Shown one piece after another: positions 23,671-32,732 of a DNA stretch of 41,664 nucleotides (positions are counted from its first letter, which is position 1; every line of letters starts with the position of its first letter). The notes below the pieces were generated by a model that did not search any database, was not told where the DNA came from, and saw only the letters and a list, made by a program, of their open reading frames with translations. The position numbers and the translations under genes were made by a program. The stretch covers positions 1 through 41,664 of the forward strand of contig JBMOEW010000024.1 in NCBI GenBank assembly GCA_049314555.1, read 5' to 3'. This stretch comes from REEB509 sp049314555 (GTDB taxonomy: Bacteria; Pseudomonadota; Alphaproteobacteria; Caulobacterales; Aquidulcibacteraceae).

Positions 23671-24116
23671 GCCTTCTTCTCCCAGCGGCCGGTTTCGCTT
23701 TGCCTCCAGTAACTTACTGCCGCGCCGGACGCCTTCACATCCTTCCAATGCCCTCTTGCGATCTTGACAGCCGCCTCGTCGCCACCGTCGATCAGGACAC
23801 ACACGCGTTCATAGCCATCGAGCGTCTCCGGCGCGGCCCCATCCACGAGGAACAATGCCTTTGCGCCGTTTGGATTGCTGGTGTTTGGCGTCAGCAGGAT
23901 CGGCTGGCGCGCGGCATCGATACCGTCGCGGCCGTGCGGCAAAAAACTGGCCTCGTCAAAACTCCAGAGGCCTGCGTCCAGCTCGTCGAGCTTTTTAGGA
24001 TTGGGGCCGCGCACGATCGCATTCCAGCCGCGCGCGTGGCACTTCTCCAGCAAGTCGGCCAAGACGTGCGCGAGAGGCTTAGTCTCCAGGTGATAAAACC
24101 AGACCTCTGCTGCCAC
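23667..24116 (-). CDS. holC: DNA polymerase III chi subunit
   Basis: A 149-residue HolC-type accessory subunit. The family core is visible: WFYHLETKPLAHVLADLLEK at the N-terminus, RGWNAIVRG, LDELDAGLWSFDEASFLPHG, QPILLT and the later YERVCVLIDGGDEAAVKIARG. Chi links the clamp loader to single-strand binding protein through the SSB C-terminus. Length is normal for alphaproteobacteria. It lies 13 bases after pepA, a pairing often seen in proteobacteria, and it overlaps the next lipoprotein gene by 4 bases, so the three may be cotranscribed. Confidence 0.9.
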   Translation of the reverse strand: MAAEVWFYHLETKPLAHVLADLLEKCHARGWNAIVRGPNPKKLDELDAGLWSFDEASFLPHGRDGIDAARQPILLTPNTSNPNGAKALFLVDGAAPETLDGYERVCVLIDGGDEAAVKIARGHWKDVKASGAAVSYWRQSETGRWEKKA

Positions 24117-24129
24117 GGCGAGCGCCTCC

Positions 24130-25623
24130 CTACTCCTCGAATCTGGTCGAGATCAGCCGATTCAGGAGCCGGACGCCGAACCCTGTTGCCCAAGCGGGCG
24201 AAACGGCATCGTCATAGGGACCAGGCTTCCAGGCCACTCCGGCAATGTCTAGGTGCGCCCAAGGTACGCCGTCCTTAATGAAGCGGCGAATGAATTGTGC
24301 TCCCACAATCGAACCGGCGGCGGTCTTGCCAGATATATTCTTCATGTCGGCATTGGGGGTGTCGATCATCTTGTCATAGGCTGGCCCCATCGGAAGGCGC
24401 CAAACGGCCTCTCCTTCCGATTGACCCGCCGCGGTGATCGCGTGAGCAAGGTCATCGTCGGAGCAAAACAGGCCGGCGTGCTCGTGCCCCAGCGCCACAA
24501 TGATCGCGCCAGTTAGGGTGGCAAGATCTACAACCGCTGCGGGATTGTGCTTTTCTTGCGCATACCAGACGGCATCGGCCAAAATAAGCCGGCCTTCTGC
24601 GTCTGTGTTGAGCACTTCAATCGTTTGGCCTGACATTGTGGTGACGATGTCGCCGGGACGCTGCGCATTGCCCCCTGGCATATTCTCCACAAGCGCCACG
24701 ATACCAACGACGTTGGCTTTAGCCTTGCGAAGGGCCACGGCTTTCATGGTGCCTGCGACAGCGGCCGCGCCGCCCATATCGCCCTTCATTTCATCCATGC
24801 CAGCGCTGGGCTTGAGCGAGATACCGCCAGTGTCGAAGGTGACGCCTTTGCCCACCAGGCAAAGCGGTTGAGCCGCCGTGTTGCGCAGCCCTTTCCAGCT
24901 CATCACAACGAGTTGGCTTTCGATCTTCGAGCCCTGCCCTACCCCCAAGAGTGCGCCCATGTTCAGCTTGGCCATTTCAGCCTCGCCCAGCACAGTGACT
25001 TCCACGCCGATGGCTTCGAGCTCTTTCAAGCGGGCCGCAAAACTCTCTGGCTGGAGCACATTCGGGGGCTCCGACACCAGATCGCGGGCGAAGTACACGC
25101 CCTCGACGACCGGCTCGTCCTTTTCAAAGCGGGAACGAGACGCGGCAGGGCCATCGTTTACAATCTGTACAACAGTGATTGTTGGCTTCTGTTCGGGCTT
25201 GAGCCGGGTGCGGTATTGGTCGAAACGATAAGCGCCCAACCTTGCCCCGACAGCGGCGCGGGCACCGGCTTCGGCGGCCGCAACGCTGGTCAAGCCGTCC
25301 GCGTGCAATGCTATTTTTTGCACGCCTGACGTCAAAAGCCGTCTCGTCGCGTTGGCGGCCCAACGCTCAATTGCCAAACCATCCACCTTTTCAAGCGGCC
25401 CAACGCCAATCGCCAAAACCCTTTGCGCGTCAATGCCAGCTGGGGCCAGAATTTCAGCAACCTGGCCAGGCTTTCCGCTTACACGACCTGCCGCCAGAGT
25501 TTTGACCATTTGCCCGCCCAGCTTATGGTCCAAGGCTTGGCCAGACGGCGTCAGCGTGGCGCCATCGCCGACCATGATGACAATTGCGTCAGCCTTCGCT
25601 TCGTTTAGGAATCGAATGTCCAT
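24130..25623 (-). CDS. pepA: Leucyl aminopeptidase (M17)
   Basis: A 497-residue cytosol aminopeptidase that removes N-terminal residues with two metal ions, usually as a hexamer. The signature NTDAEGRL is at 339-346. Metal and catalytic residues around GKGVTFDTGGISLKPS (Lys259, Asp264, Lys271), Asp282, Asp341 and Glu343 are all present. In some bacteria PepA also binds DNA, which sequence alone cannot tell. I start at ATG 25623; a TTG at 25644 in the same frame would add seven residues. It is divergent from lptF, with 152 bases between starts, and leads into holC. Confidence 0.95.
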   Translation of the reverse strand: MDIRFLNEAKADAIVIMVGDGATLTPSGQALDHKLGGQMVKTLAAGRVSGKPGQVAEILAPAGIDAQRVLAIGVGPLEKVDGLAIERWAANATRRLLTSGVQKIALHADGLTSVAAAEAGARAAVGARLGAYRFDQYRTRLKPEQKPTITVVQIVNDGPAASRSRFEKDEPVVEGVYFARDLVSEPPNVLQPESFAARLKELEAIGVEVTVLGEAEMAKLNMGALLGVGQGSKIESQLVVMSWKGLRNTAAQPLCLVGKGVTFDTGGISLKPSAGMDEMKGDMGGAAAVAGTMKAVALRKAKANVVGIVALVENMPGGNAQRPGDIVTTMSGQTIEVLNTDAEGRLILADAVWYAQEKHNPAAVVDLATLTGAIIVALGHEHAGLFCSDDDLAHAITAAGQSEGEAVWRLPMGPAYDKMIDTPNADMKNISGKTAAGSIVGAQFIRRFIKDGVPWAHLDIAGVAWKPGPYDDAVSPAWATGFGVRLLNRLISTRFEE

Positions 25624-25775
25624 GCTGGTTCTTTCACTCCCCAAGGGCCGCTGTGGCGGATCATCTGCGGTTTTGGCGGCTTGGCCGCTTCAACCTTTGC
25701 CGAAGCAGTGGTAACCGTGCGACGCGCGGAAGGAAAGCCGGCCACGTCGGCGCGCGACAAAGGGCACCATCGGCG

Positions 25776-26927
25776 ATGAACACCATCGAGCGCTATGTCT
25801 TCCGTCAAGCGCTTGGGCCTTTGCTTGCGATTCTCGCCGCGCTGGGGGCAATCGCGATCCTGACCCAAGGTCTAAACCGGCTGGACATTATCGTCGACAA
25901 TCGCCAATCGGCGCTGTCTTTCATCTGGGTCACGCTGTTGGCCACACCCCAGCTGATGAGTTTGATCTTGCCGCTCGCCGTGTTCTTCGCGGTCGCGTTC
26001 GCAATGAACCGGATGCACACAGAGAGCGAAACAACGGTGCTCTATGCAGCTGGAATTTCGCCCTGGCGGCTTGCGCAGCCCATTCTGCAGCTGGCCACTT
26101 TGGCGGCCCTCGGCCACTTAGCCATTACGGTTGTTTTGCAGCCCGCGGCTAGCCGGGAGATGCGGGAAACAATCTATGACATACGCGCCGATGTGGCGTC
26201 CTCCCTTGTGCGGGAAGGAAGCTACACATTCCCTGCGGATGGACTTACGATTTATGCGCGCGAGCGTCGCCCTGGCGGGGACATGGCGGACCTGTTTGTC
26301 CATGATAGCAGAGGCAATCCGCCGATCACCTATACCGCCCGGACCGGTGTGGTGGTGATGAGCAATGGTGCGCCGCAGCTGGTGATGATGGATGGCCAAA
26401 TCCAACGCCAACTGGATAGTGGTGTGGTTGAGACCTTGGACTTCGACCGATACCCGCTGACCCTAGAAGGCTTCTTTGAAGAGGAAGGCGACCTGATCCT
26501 AAAGCCGTCTGATCGGACGCTTGGGAACCTCTTTTTTCCGGATTTGACCAATCACTTTGACCAAAGAAACGTCGACCGATTTTTGGCCGAGGCCCATTAT
26601 CGGTTATCTTCTCCCTTGTTGAACTTTACGCTTGCCCTGATTGCGCTGGCTGGCCTGTTGGGGGGGGAATTCAGTCGGCAGGGCTACACGCGCCGCCTCA
26701 TGTGGGCGGCAGTTGCTGCCCTGCTGACAAGACTTACCGCATTGGGCATTCAGGCTGCCGCCATCGACGATCCTGCGTTAAATCCAGTCCAGTATGCATT
26801 CCCGATTCTCGTCGGAGGATTTGCCGCGTGGGTCTTGCTACGCGCCGGGTTCCAGCAACGTTCGGGTATTGTCGCGCGAAACCCGCGGAGTGACTCCTCC
26901 ATTCAGTTTGCAACGGGGAAAGCCTGA
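25776..26927 (+). CDS. lptF: LPS export permease LptF
   Basis: A 383-residue inner-membrane half of the LptB2FG transporter, which pulls lipopolysaccharide out of the inner membrane. It has membrane helices near the N-terminus (LGPLLAILAALGAIAILTQG and two more), a periplasmic beta-jellyroll domain (about 130-260), and three C-terminal helices (LNFTLALIALAGLLGG and following). The coupling-helix region TVLYAAGISPWRL, which contacts LptB, is clear. The ATG at 25776 gives MNTIERYVFRQALG, a typical start; the open frame before it lies in the pepA upstream region. lptG follows after 3 bases. Confidence 0.95.
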   Translation: MNTIERYVFRQALGPLLAILAALGAIAILTQGLNRLDIIVDNRQSALSFIWVTLLATPQLMSLILPLAVFFAVAFAMNRMHTESETTVLYAAGISPWRLAQPILQLATLAALGHLAITVVLQPAASREMRETIYDIRADVASSLVREGSYTFPADGLTIYARERRPGGDMADLFVHDSRGNPPITYTARTGVVVMSNGAPQLVMMDGQIQRQLDSGVVETLDFDRYPLTLEGFFEEEGDLILKPSDRTLGNLFFPDLTNHFDQRNVDRFLAEAHYRLSSPLLNFTLALIALAGLLGGEFSRQGYTRRLMWAAVAALLTRLTALGIQAAAIDDPALNPVQYAFPILVGGFAAWVLLRAGFQQRSGIVARNPRSDSSIQFATGKA

Positions 26928-26930
26928 CCC

Positions 26931-28025
26931 ATGGGGAAGCTGACAGCTTATCTTCTTCGGGCGTTTGGAAACGGCGTGGGCTTGGCTATGGGCTCGGTGT
27001 TGGCCGCAATTATGCTGATCGACGTCGTCGAGCAAATGCGTTCGGTTGGGTCGCGTGTGGAGCTGACACTTATTCAGGCGGCTCAACTCACCTTGATGAA
27101 AGCCCCGATCCTCGTTGAGCAAACGCTGCCGTTTGTGGTTCTGGCGGGCATGATGATTGGCATGGTGCAACTGAACCGCCGCAGCGAATTGATCGCAATG
27201 CGGGCTGCGGGGGTGTCTGCTTGGCGCTTCCTAACCCCTGGGATTGTGGCGGCGTTCGTGCTTGGGGTTGGCGTGATTACCCTGCTCAACCCGATCGGTG
27301 CGCGACTTTACGATCGCTTCGAGACGCAGCGCGAGGCGCTGATGTCGCAAAGACCGGGTGCTGTTTCAGCCCAACGCGAGGGGATTTGGCTCCGCCAAGG
27401 CGACGCCGATGGGCAAATGGTGATTCAGGCCGAGACCGTCGACGCGCGGGCCGGAATTCTCTATAATACAACGTTTTTCGTGTTCGAGTTCCGAGACGGA
27501 ACTCTTCGGTTCGAGCGGCGCTTACGGGCGGAGACTGCGGAGCTTCGACCAGGGTTTTGGCAGCTGTCGAACGTCGTGGAGGGGGCGCCGGGCGCTGCCC
27601 CTACCAGTCAAGATAAGCTTGCCATTCCTACAACTTTGGAAGCCAGCGACATTCTGGAACGACTCGTGTCGCCAGCAACGTTGTCCTTTTGGGCCTTGCC
27701 AGGCTTCATTGCAGAAGCGCGGACCGCGGGAATGTCGCCGTTGCGGTTTGAAATCAAGTGGACGAGCCTTTTGGCTTATCCCTTGTTGTTGATGGCAATG
27801 GCTGCCCTTGGGGGTGTGTTTTCCTTGCGGATGCAGCGTATGGGCAATCTTGCTCAATGGGGTGGGATTGGGGTCGGACTGGGCCTTGCGCTGTTCTTTT
27901 TTGCGCAGGTCAGTCAGGCGCTGGCGATAACGCAAGCGGTCCCGGCTGCGGTGGCAAGTTTTGCTGCACCGCTTGCGGGACTATTCTGCGCGATGGGAAT
28001 CGTATGTTTCTTAGAGGATGGTTAA
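26931..28025 (+). CDS. lptG: LPS export permease LptG
   Basis: A 364-residue partner of LptF in the LptB2FG complex. It has the same plan: N-terminal membrane helices with MGSVLAAIMLIDVVEQMRSV, the coupling region LIAMRAAGVSAWRFL, a periplasmic domain (about 120-255), and C-terminal helices beginning LLAYPLLLMAMAALGGVFSL. The gene starts 3 bases after lptF stops, so translation is probably coupled. lptD follows after 81 bases, placing the transporter with the outer-membrane receiver. LptB, LptA and LptC are not in the window. Confidence 0.95.
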   Translation: MGKLTAYLLRAFGNGVGLAMGSVLAAIMLIDVVEQMRSVGSRVELTLIQAAQLTLMKAPILVEQTLPFVVLAGMMIGMVQLNRRSELIAMRAAGVSAWRFLTPGIVAAFVLGVGVITLLNPIGARLYDRFETQREALMSQRPGAVSAQREGIWLRQGDADGQMVIQAETVDARAGILYNTTFFVFEFRDGTLRFERRLRAETAELRPGFWQLSNVVEGAPGAAPTSQDKLAIPTTLEASDILERLVSPATLSFWALPGFIAEARTAGMSPLRFEIKWTSLLAYPLLLMAMAALGGVFSLRMQRMGNLAQWGGIGVGLGLALFFFAQVSQALAITQAVPAAVASFAAPLAGLFCAMGIVCFLEDG

Positions 28026-28106
28026 GCGACTGACGGTTGCTAGTGCTTTACGGGCGTGGGGCGAACCGTCTAGGAAGACGTGCTGGGGTGAAAGACAAGG
28101 TCGCGC

Positions 28107-30377
28107 ATGGTAAGCGGGGAAGCCATACCAGAACGGCCCGAAGGGTCATCGGGTGCGAGAGCAACCTCTGAGCCAGACGTGCGATTTGGTGATCGTTGTT
28201 TGGCCGGATGGGCTGCCGTTATCACGGCGGTGGCGATTGCCTCGGCGGGGACGCCTGCGGTCGCGCAGGAAACCATCAGCGCTCCCGCAGACAGTTCTGC
28301 GTTGGTGCTGCTGGAAGCTGACGTGCTGGTTAACGATGACCAGGCACGGACCATTACCGCCGAAGGTGATGTTCAGGCCCATTACAACAACCGCACGCTG
28401 CGTGCTGATCGCGTTATCTATAACCTGGACGACGGCACGGTTCGGGCGATCGGAAATGTTGAACTTGTCGCGGCGGACGGCTCTGTCCAGTACGCCAAGG
28501 AAGTTCAACTCGACGAAGGCCTTGGCCTCGGCGTCGCCACGGAATTGCAGTCTCGATTCCCCGGCAACGGTGCGCTTGTGGCGCGCAGCGCGGTGCGCCG
28601 CGAAGGCGGCGCTAGCGATCTCGATCATGTGATCTATACGAGCTGCCCGGTATGTAAGGACGGGTCGCGGCCACCGACTTGGACGTTGCGGGCCCGGCGC
28701 GCGACGCAAAATACCGAAACCCAGATGATCAGCTACCGCGACGCGGTTTTGGAGGTGGCTGGCGTTCCTGTCTTTTATTCTCCCTATTTTGCCCACCCCG
28801 ACCCGTCTGCGGGCCCCCGATCTGGGCTTCTGGCTCCAGATATCGGTCGCAACCGCCGCTTGGGACTATACTATGAGCAGCCCTACCACTGGGCGATTTC
28901 ACCTTATCAAGATCTTACGATTTCGCCGCAAATCCATGAGCAGGTGAACCCGTTAATTGGGCTAGATTATCGAAAGCGCTTCTGGTCTGGTGACCTTTTG
29001 GTGGACACGAGCTTTACCCACGAGCAGGACTTTGACGGGGAAGGGCGCGGCTTCGGGGATGACACGTTTCGCGGGCATATCTTCGCAACGGGTCGTTTCC
29101 GGATCAATGATTTCTGGCTTTGGGGCTTTGGCGCAGAGCGGGCGAGCGACGACCTATACCTTCGTCGGTATGACATCTCTGGGGCTGGCGAAACGCGTGG
29201 GCCGTTTGTCGGCGATTTAAGTCGCCTGATCAGCCAAGCCTACCTGATCGGGCAAGACGATAGAACCTATGCCTCCGTGGCAACAATCGCCATTCAAGGC
29301 TTGCTTGAACAAGATAGTTCGGCCGTTTTGCCCGCCATTCTGCCCGTGGCAGAGGTGACACGCGTCCTGCAAGACCCGATCTTGAATGGACAGCTTCGGC
29401 TTGGCGCTTCCACTGCTGTCCTTGATCGATCTGAGGCAAAAGACAGCGCTCGCGTTTCGGGAAGTGTTAGTTGGCGGCGGGAGTCTGTGTTTGGTCCAGG
29501 CTGGGTCGTAAGCCCGTTTGCTGAGGCGCGCGCGGATCTTTATCGAATTCACGATAATGTTTCAGAGGTCGATACGTCCGTCGAAAGAACGGTGGGAATG
29601 GCCGGTGTTGAGCTGAGCTGGCCGTTCATGCGTTCGGCGCCGGGGGTCAACATCGTTGTAGAACCGATTGTGGTGGCGGCAATCGGCTCCGAGAATGCCA
29701 ACAAGACCGCTATTCCCAACGAGGACAGCATTTCGTTCGAGCTTGATGAGTCCAACTTGTTTCGGCCAAACGGAGCCCCGAATTTTGACCTTTGGGAGAC
29801 CGGGCAGAGGCTGAGTGCGGGCGTGCGGGCTACAGCACGATTTGACAATGGCAATGCGATTTCGGCGGTCGCCGGACGTCGTTGGCGCGATGAGGCTGAG
29901 CCGCAATTTGGGGTCGAGACCAACCTTAACGGGCGCGCTTCTGATTGGGTTGGCGGGGTGTTTGTCAATCTTGGTCCCAACTTGAGCGCGAACGTGCGCG
30001 GGCGATTGCGCGATGGATCGACGGCCTTGCAGCGGTTGGATGCTGGGGTGACCGCGCAACACGGACGTTTTTCGGGTTCAGTGCGTTATTTCGTTGTCGA
30101 CGGCGTTTTGAACAACGGCGACCGACTGGAAGAGGCTTCTGCCGATGTCAGTGCGCGTTTGGTCAATGGATGGAGCGCGCAGTTTGGATTTCGGAGAGAC
30201 CTCGATTCGAACACAAACCTGAGCCAGAGACTGGCGATGGTGTACTCGGACGAGTGTTCATTTCTTGAGATCGCCTACACACGCTCTGAAACCTTCGATC
30301 GGCGACTTGGTCCGAACGAAGGCATTCGGATCCGGGTCGGTTTATCGACTTTGGGTGTGATTGGTGGCGGCGATTGA
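28107..30377 (+). CDS. lptD: LPS-assembly protein LptD
   Basis: A 756-residue outer-membrane protein that inserts LPS into the outer leaflet together with LptE. After a long N-terminal leader (hydrophobic part about 31-52, cleavage likely at AVAQ) comes the OstA-type jellyroll (LEADVLVNDDQARTITAEGD, NRTLRADRVIYNL) and then the barrel. The family segment YTSCPVCKDG and the late DECSFLEIAYTR are present. I count three cysteines in the mature part, in TSC, PVC and DEC, against four in E. coli, so the disulfide pattern may be simpler. Its chaperone gene surA is next. The 30-residue stretch before the signal hydrophobic core is unusually long and may mean a later start. Confidence 0.93.
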   Translation: MVSGEAIPERPEGSSGARATSEPDVRFGDRCLAGWAAVITAVAIASAGTPAVAQETISAPADSSALVLLEADVLVNDDQARTITAEGDVQAHYNNRTLRADRVIYNLDDGTVRAIGNVELVAADGSVQYAKEVQLDEGLGLGVATELQSRFPGNGALVARSAVRREGGASDLDHVIYTSCPVCKDGSRPPTWTLRARRATQNTETQMISYRDAVLEVAGVPVFYSPYFAHPDPSAGPRSGLLAPDIGRNRRLGLYYEQPYHWAISPYQDLTISPQIHEQVNPLIGLDYRKRFWSGDLLVDTSFTHEQDFDGEGRGFGDDTFRGHIFATGRFRINDFWLWGFGAERASDDLYLRRYDISGAGETRGPFVGDLSRLISQAYLIGQDDRTYASVATIAIQGLLEQDSSAVLPAILPVAEVTRVLQDPILNGQLRLGASTAVLDRSEAKDSARVSGSVSWRRESVFGPGWVVSPFAEARADLYRIHDNVSEVDTSVERTVGMAGVELSWPFMRSAPGVNIVVEPIVVAAIGSENANKTAIPNEDSISFELDESNLFRPNGAPNFDLWETGQRLSAGVRATARFDNGNAISAVAGRRWRDEAEPQFGVETNLNGRASDWVGGVFVNLGPNLSANVRGRLRDGSTALQRLDAGVTAQHGRFSGSVRYFVVDGVLNNGDRLEEASADVSARLVNGWSAQFGFRRDLDSNTNLSQRLAMVYSDECSFLEIAYTRSETFDRRLGPNEGIRIRVGLSTLGVIGGGD

Positions 30378-30468
30378 GCTGACGCAGGTCCAAAACCAGC
30401 ATATCATCACGGTTGCATTCGATCGCCCTGTGAGGCGGCGGTGCAAGCGGAAGCGAGCGGAGATTGGA

Positions 30469-31716
30469 ATGCACTGGAGACAAGCTTGCTTCGTGGCGGC
30501 GGCCGTGGCCGGGGTTGGGGTCACGTTGACGGCGGTCGCCCCAGGACATAACGCTTATGCGCAAATGCAGGAAAGCATTGCCGCGATCGTCAATGAAGAC
30601 GTGATCACAACCTATGATGTCCGCCAACGGGCTCGGCTCTTGATCGCTTCGGCTGGCTTGGAAGCCACCCGCGAGAGCCAACAGCGCGCCCAGGCTCAGG
30701 CCTTGCGCGACTTGGTCGATGAACGTCTGCAAATGCAAGAGGCAGGTCGCTTTGATATCGAGATCAGCGACGCGCAAATTGACGATGAAATTGCAAGTCT
30801 TGCCCGGCAAAGCGGCGTGACGCCGGAAGCACTGTCGCAGCAGCTTGAAGCTGCAGGCATTCGGCCCGCTACGTTGCGGGACCAGGTTCGTGCCGACCTT
30901 TCCTGGCGGCGCCTGATCAATGGCCTTTACGGATCGCGGGTGCGCATTTCGCCTGTGGAAGTGCAGGCAACGGAGGCGCGGATCACGGCCAGTGCAGCGC
31001 GCGCGCAGTATCAAGTCTCAGAGATTTTCATCCCGGCCGAAACCGACAATGAACTGGCAGAAGCGCGCGGTGCGGCGCAGCGGCTGCTGGAGGAACTACA
31101 GCGCGGTGCCCCGTTCCCCCAAGTTGCTCGACAGTTTTCGGCGGCTCCAAGCGCTATGGTGGGTGGTGACCTTGGGTGGCTGACGGCAGGCGAACTTGCG
31201 CCTGAAATCCAGACCGTCGTGGACCAGCTGCAGCCGGGGCAAGTGTCCCTGCCCATCACCACGCGTCGTGGTGTTTATTTGGTCGCCCTGCGCGAGAGGC
31301 GAGAGGGCGTCGATCCTGGGGCGCTTAGTCAGGTCTCTGTGTTGCAAGTGGTTGCGCCAGCAAGCAGCCGCTCACAGCTCGAACGTGTTCGTGGGCGGGT
31401 CACTGGATGCGCTGGCCTTGCTAGTCTTGCGGAGGATGTCACAGGCGTTGACATTGTTGACTTGGGCTTCTCGACGGAAGGCAATTTAGACGCGGCGGTT
31501 CGTCCCCACATTGTGGGGCTGAACGCAGGTCAGGCGAGCAGCATTTATGAAGCCCCTGGTGGGGTTGCCATGGCGGTCGTTTGCACGCGTGCTTCCGCTG
31601 CGGGCCTTCCTGATCGTGATCAAATTGAGGATCGCTTGTTTGAAGAAGAACTCACGATGCTCGCCCAACGCCACCTGCGCGATCTGCGCCGAGAGGCCAG
31701 CATCACCGCGCCATGA
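30469..31716 (+). CDS. surA: Periplasmic chaperone / peptidyl-prolyl isomerase SurA
   Basis: A 415-residue exported protein. The signal peptide ends near AYA|Q (residue 31). The N-terminal SurA domain (IAAIVNEDVITTYDVRQRAR) is followed by one clear parvulin domain (YQVSEIFIPAETD through RGVYLVALRERR) and a diverged second half, then a C-terminal helix. SurA escorts unfolded barrel proteins, notably LptD, to the BAM complex; here it sits right after lptD. The start at 30469 has GGAG 6 bases upstream. A GTG at 30361 in frame would add 36 residues of basic sequence and overlap lptD, and is rejected. pdxA overlaps its stop by 4 bases. Confidence 0.93.
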   Translation: MHWRQACFVAAAVAGVGVTLTAVAPGHNAYAQMQESIAAIVNEDVITTYDVRQRARLLIASAGLEATRESQQRAQAQALRDLVDERLQMQEAGRFDIEISDAQIDDEIASLARQSGVTPEALSQQLEAAGIRPATLRDQVRADLSWRRLINGLYGSRVRISPVEVQATEARITASAARAQYQVSEIFIPAETDNELAEARGAAQRLLEELQRGAPFPQVARQFSAAPSAMVGGDLGWLTAGELAPEIQTVVDQLQPGQVSLPITTRRGVYLVALRERREGVDPGALSQVSVLQVVAPASSRSQLERVRGRVTGCAGLASLAEDVTGVDIVDLGFSTEGNLDAAVRPHIVGLNAGQASSIYEAPGGVAMAVVCTRASAAGLPDRDQIEDRLFEEELTMLAQRHLRDLRREASITAP

Positions 31717-32732
31717 CGCTTAAGCCTATCGCGGTATCCATGGGCGATCCGGCCGGCGTTGGGCTGGAAGTCGCCGCCCGCGCTTTCCACGAACACGCCA
31801 GCGATTTGCCCGAGTTTTATTTGATTGCAGATGCAGACGCGCTGGGCAGAGCGGCGCGGCGCGCTCAGATCAGCTTGGCTGTGCGCATCCTCGACCGTCC
31901 TGAGGATGCTGTTCCGGGTCGCGGCCTATGCGTGCTCCATCGGCCTTTGGCTGACGTGGAGAAACCCGGGCTGCCAGATCCCGCCAATGCGAAGTCGATC
32001 ACAACCAGCTTGGCGGAAGCTGTGGCGCACCAGAAGTTGGGCGCAGCAAGCGCGCTTGTGACGTTGCCGATTGCCAAGGCGTCGCTTTATCAGGCGGGCT
32101 TTGGCTATCCAGGACAGACCGAATATCTGGCAGCGCTCACCGCCGATTGGGAAACGCTGGGTGCCCGCGGCCCTGTGATGATGTTGGTCGCAGCTGGCCT
32201 CAAGGTGGCTTTGGCAACCATCCATATGCCGCTTTCAGACGTGCCACAGCACTTGTCTGTTGAGCGGATTGTGCAGGTCGCGCGGGTCACGGCAGAGGCG
32301 CTGCGACGCGATTTCGGCATTGCCAACCCGCGTTTGGTCTTTGCCGGGCTCAATCCGCATGCGGGCGAAAGTGGATCGATCGGGCGAGAAGAGATTGAGA
32401 TTATCAATCCTGCAGCCGCACTTTTACGCGAAGAGGGCTGGAACGTAAGCGACGCTTTGCCCGCTGACACCCTGTTTCACGAAGCGGCTCGCTCAACCTA
32501 TGACGCCGCGCTGGCCATGTATCACGACCAAGGATTGATCCCGATCAAGACTTTGGACTTTTGGGGGGGCGTGAACGTCAGTTTGGGTTTGCCAATTGTG
32601 CGCACGTCGCCCGACCATGGCACCGCTTTCGACATCGCTGGAAGAGGCCGTGCGCGGGCGGATAGCTTTATCGCAGCATTGCGCCTGGCGGAGGGTATTG
32701 CCCGATCCCGCGCAAGGACGGCTCTGGGGTGA
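31713..32732 (+). CDS. pdxA: 4-hydroxythreonine-4-phosphate dehydrogenase
   Basis: A 339-residue NAD-dependent enzyme of vitamin B6 (pyridoxal phosphate) synthesis, oxidising 4-phosphohydroxy-L-threonine before PdxJ condenses the product. Family features are the start KPIAVSMGDPAGVGLEV, AGLNPHAGESGSIGREE, the metal-binding MYHDQGLIPIK, and LPIVRTSPDHGTAFDIAG. ATGA overlaps the surA stop and GTGA overlaps rsmA, so the three are translationally coupled. The surA-pdxA-rsmA order is the same as in E. coli. Confidence 0.97.
   Translation: MTLKPIAVSMGDPAGVGLEVAARAFHEHASDLPEFYLIADADALGRAARRAQISLAVRILDRPEDAVPGRGLCVLHRPLADVEKPGLPDPANAKSITTSLAEAVAHQKLGAASALVTLPIAKASLYQAGFGYPGQTEYLAALTADWETLGARGPVMMLVAAGLKVALATIHMPLSDVPQHLSVERIVQVARVTAEALRRDFGIANPRLVFAGLNPHAGESGSIGREEIEIINPAAALLREEGWNVSDALPADTLFHEAARSTYDAALAMYHDQGLIPIKTLDFWGGVNVSLGLPIVRTSPDHGTAFDIAGRGRARADSFIAALRLAEGIARSRARTALG

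Noticed and set aside
28146..28796. Long minus-strand open frame inside lptD
   Set aside because: It lies wholly opposite a clear lptD, has no family features and no ribosome binding site. Similar long antisense frames in mfd (11632-12348) and recG (14335-15129) are also by-products of GC-rich coding.
30361..30468. GTG start extending SurA by 36 residues
   Set aside because: It overlaps lptD and would place a highly basic stretch before the signal peptide; the ATG at 30469 has a proper ribosome binding site.
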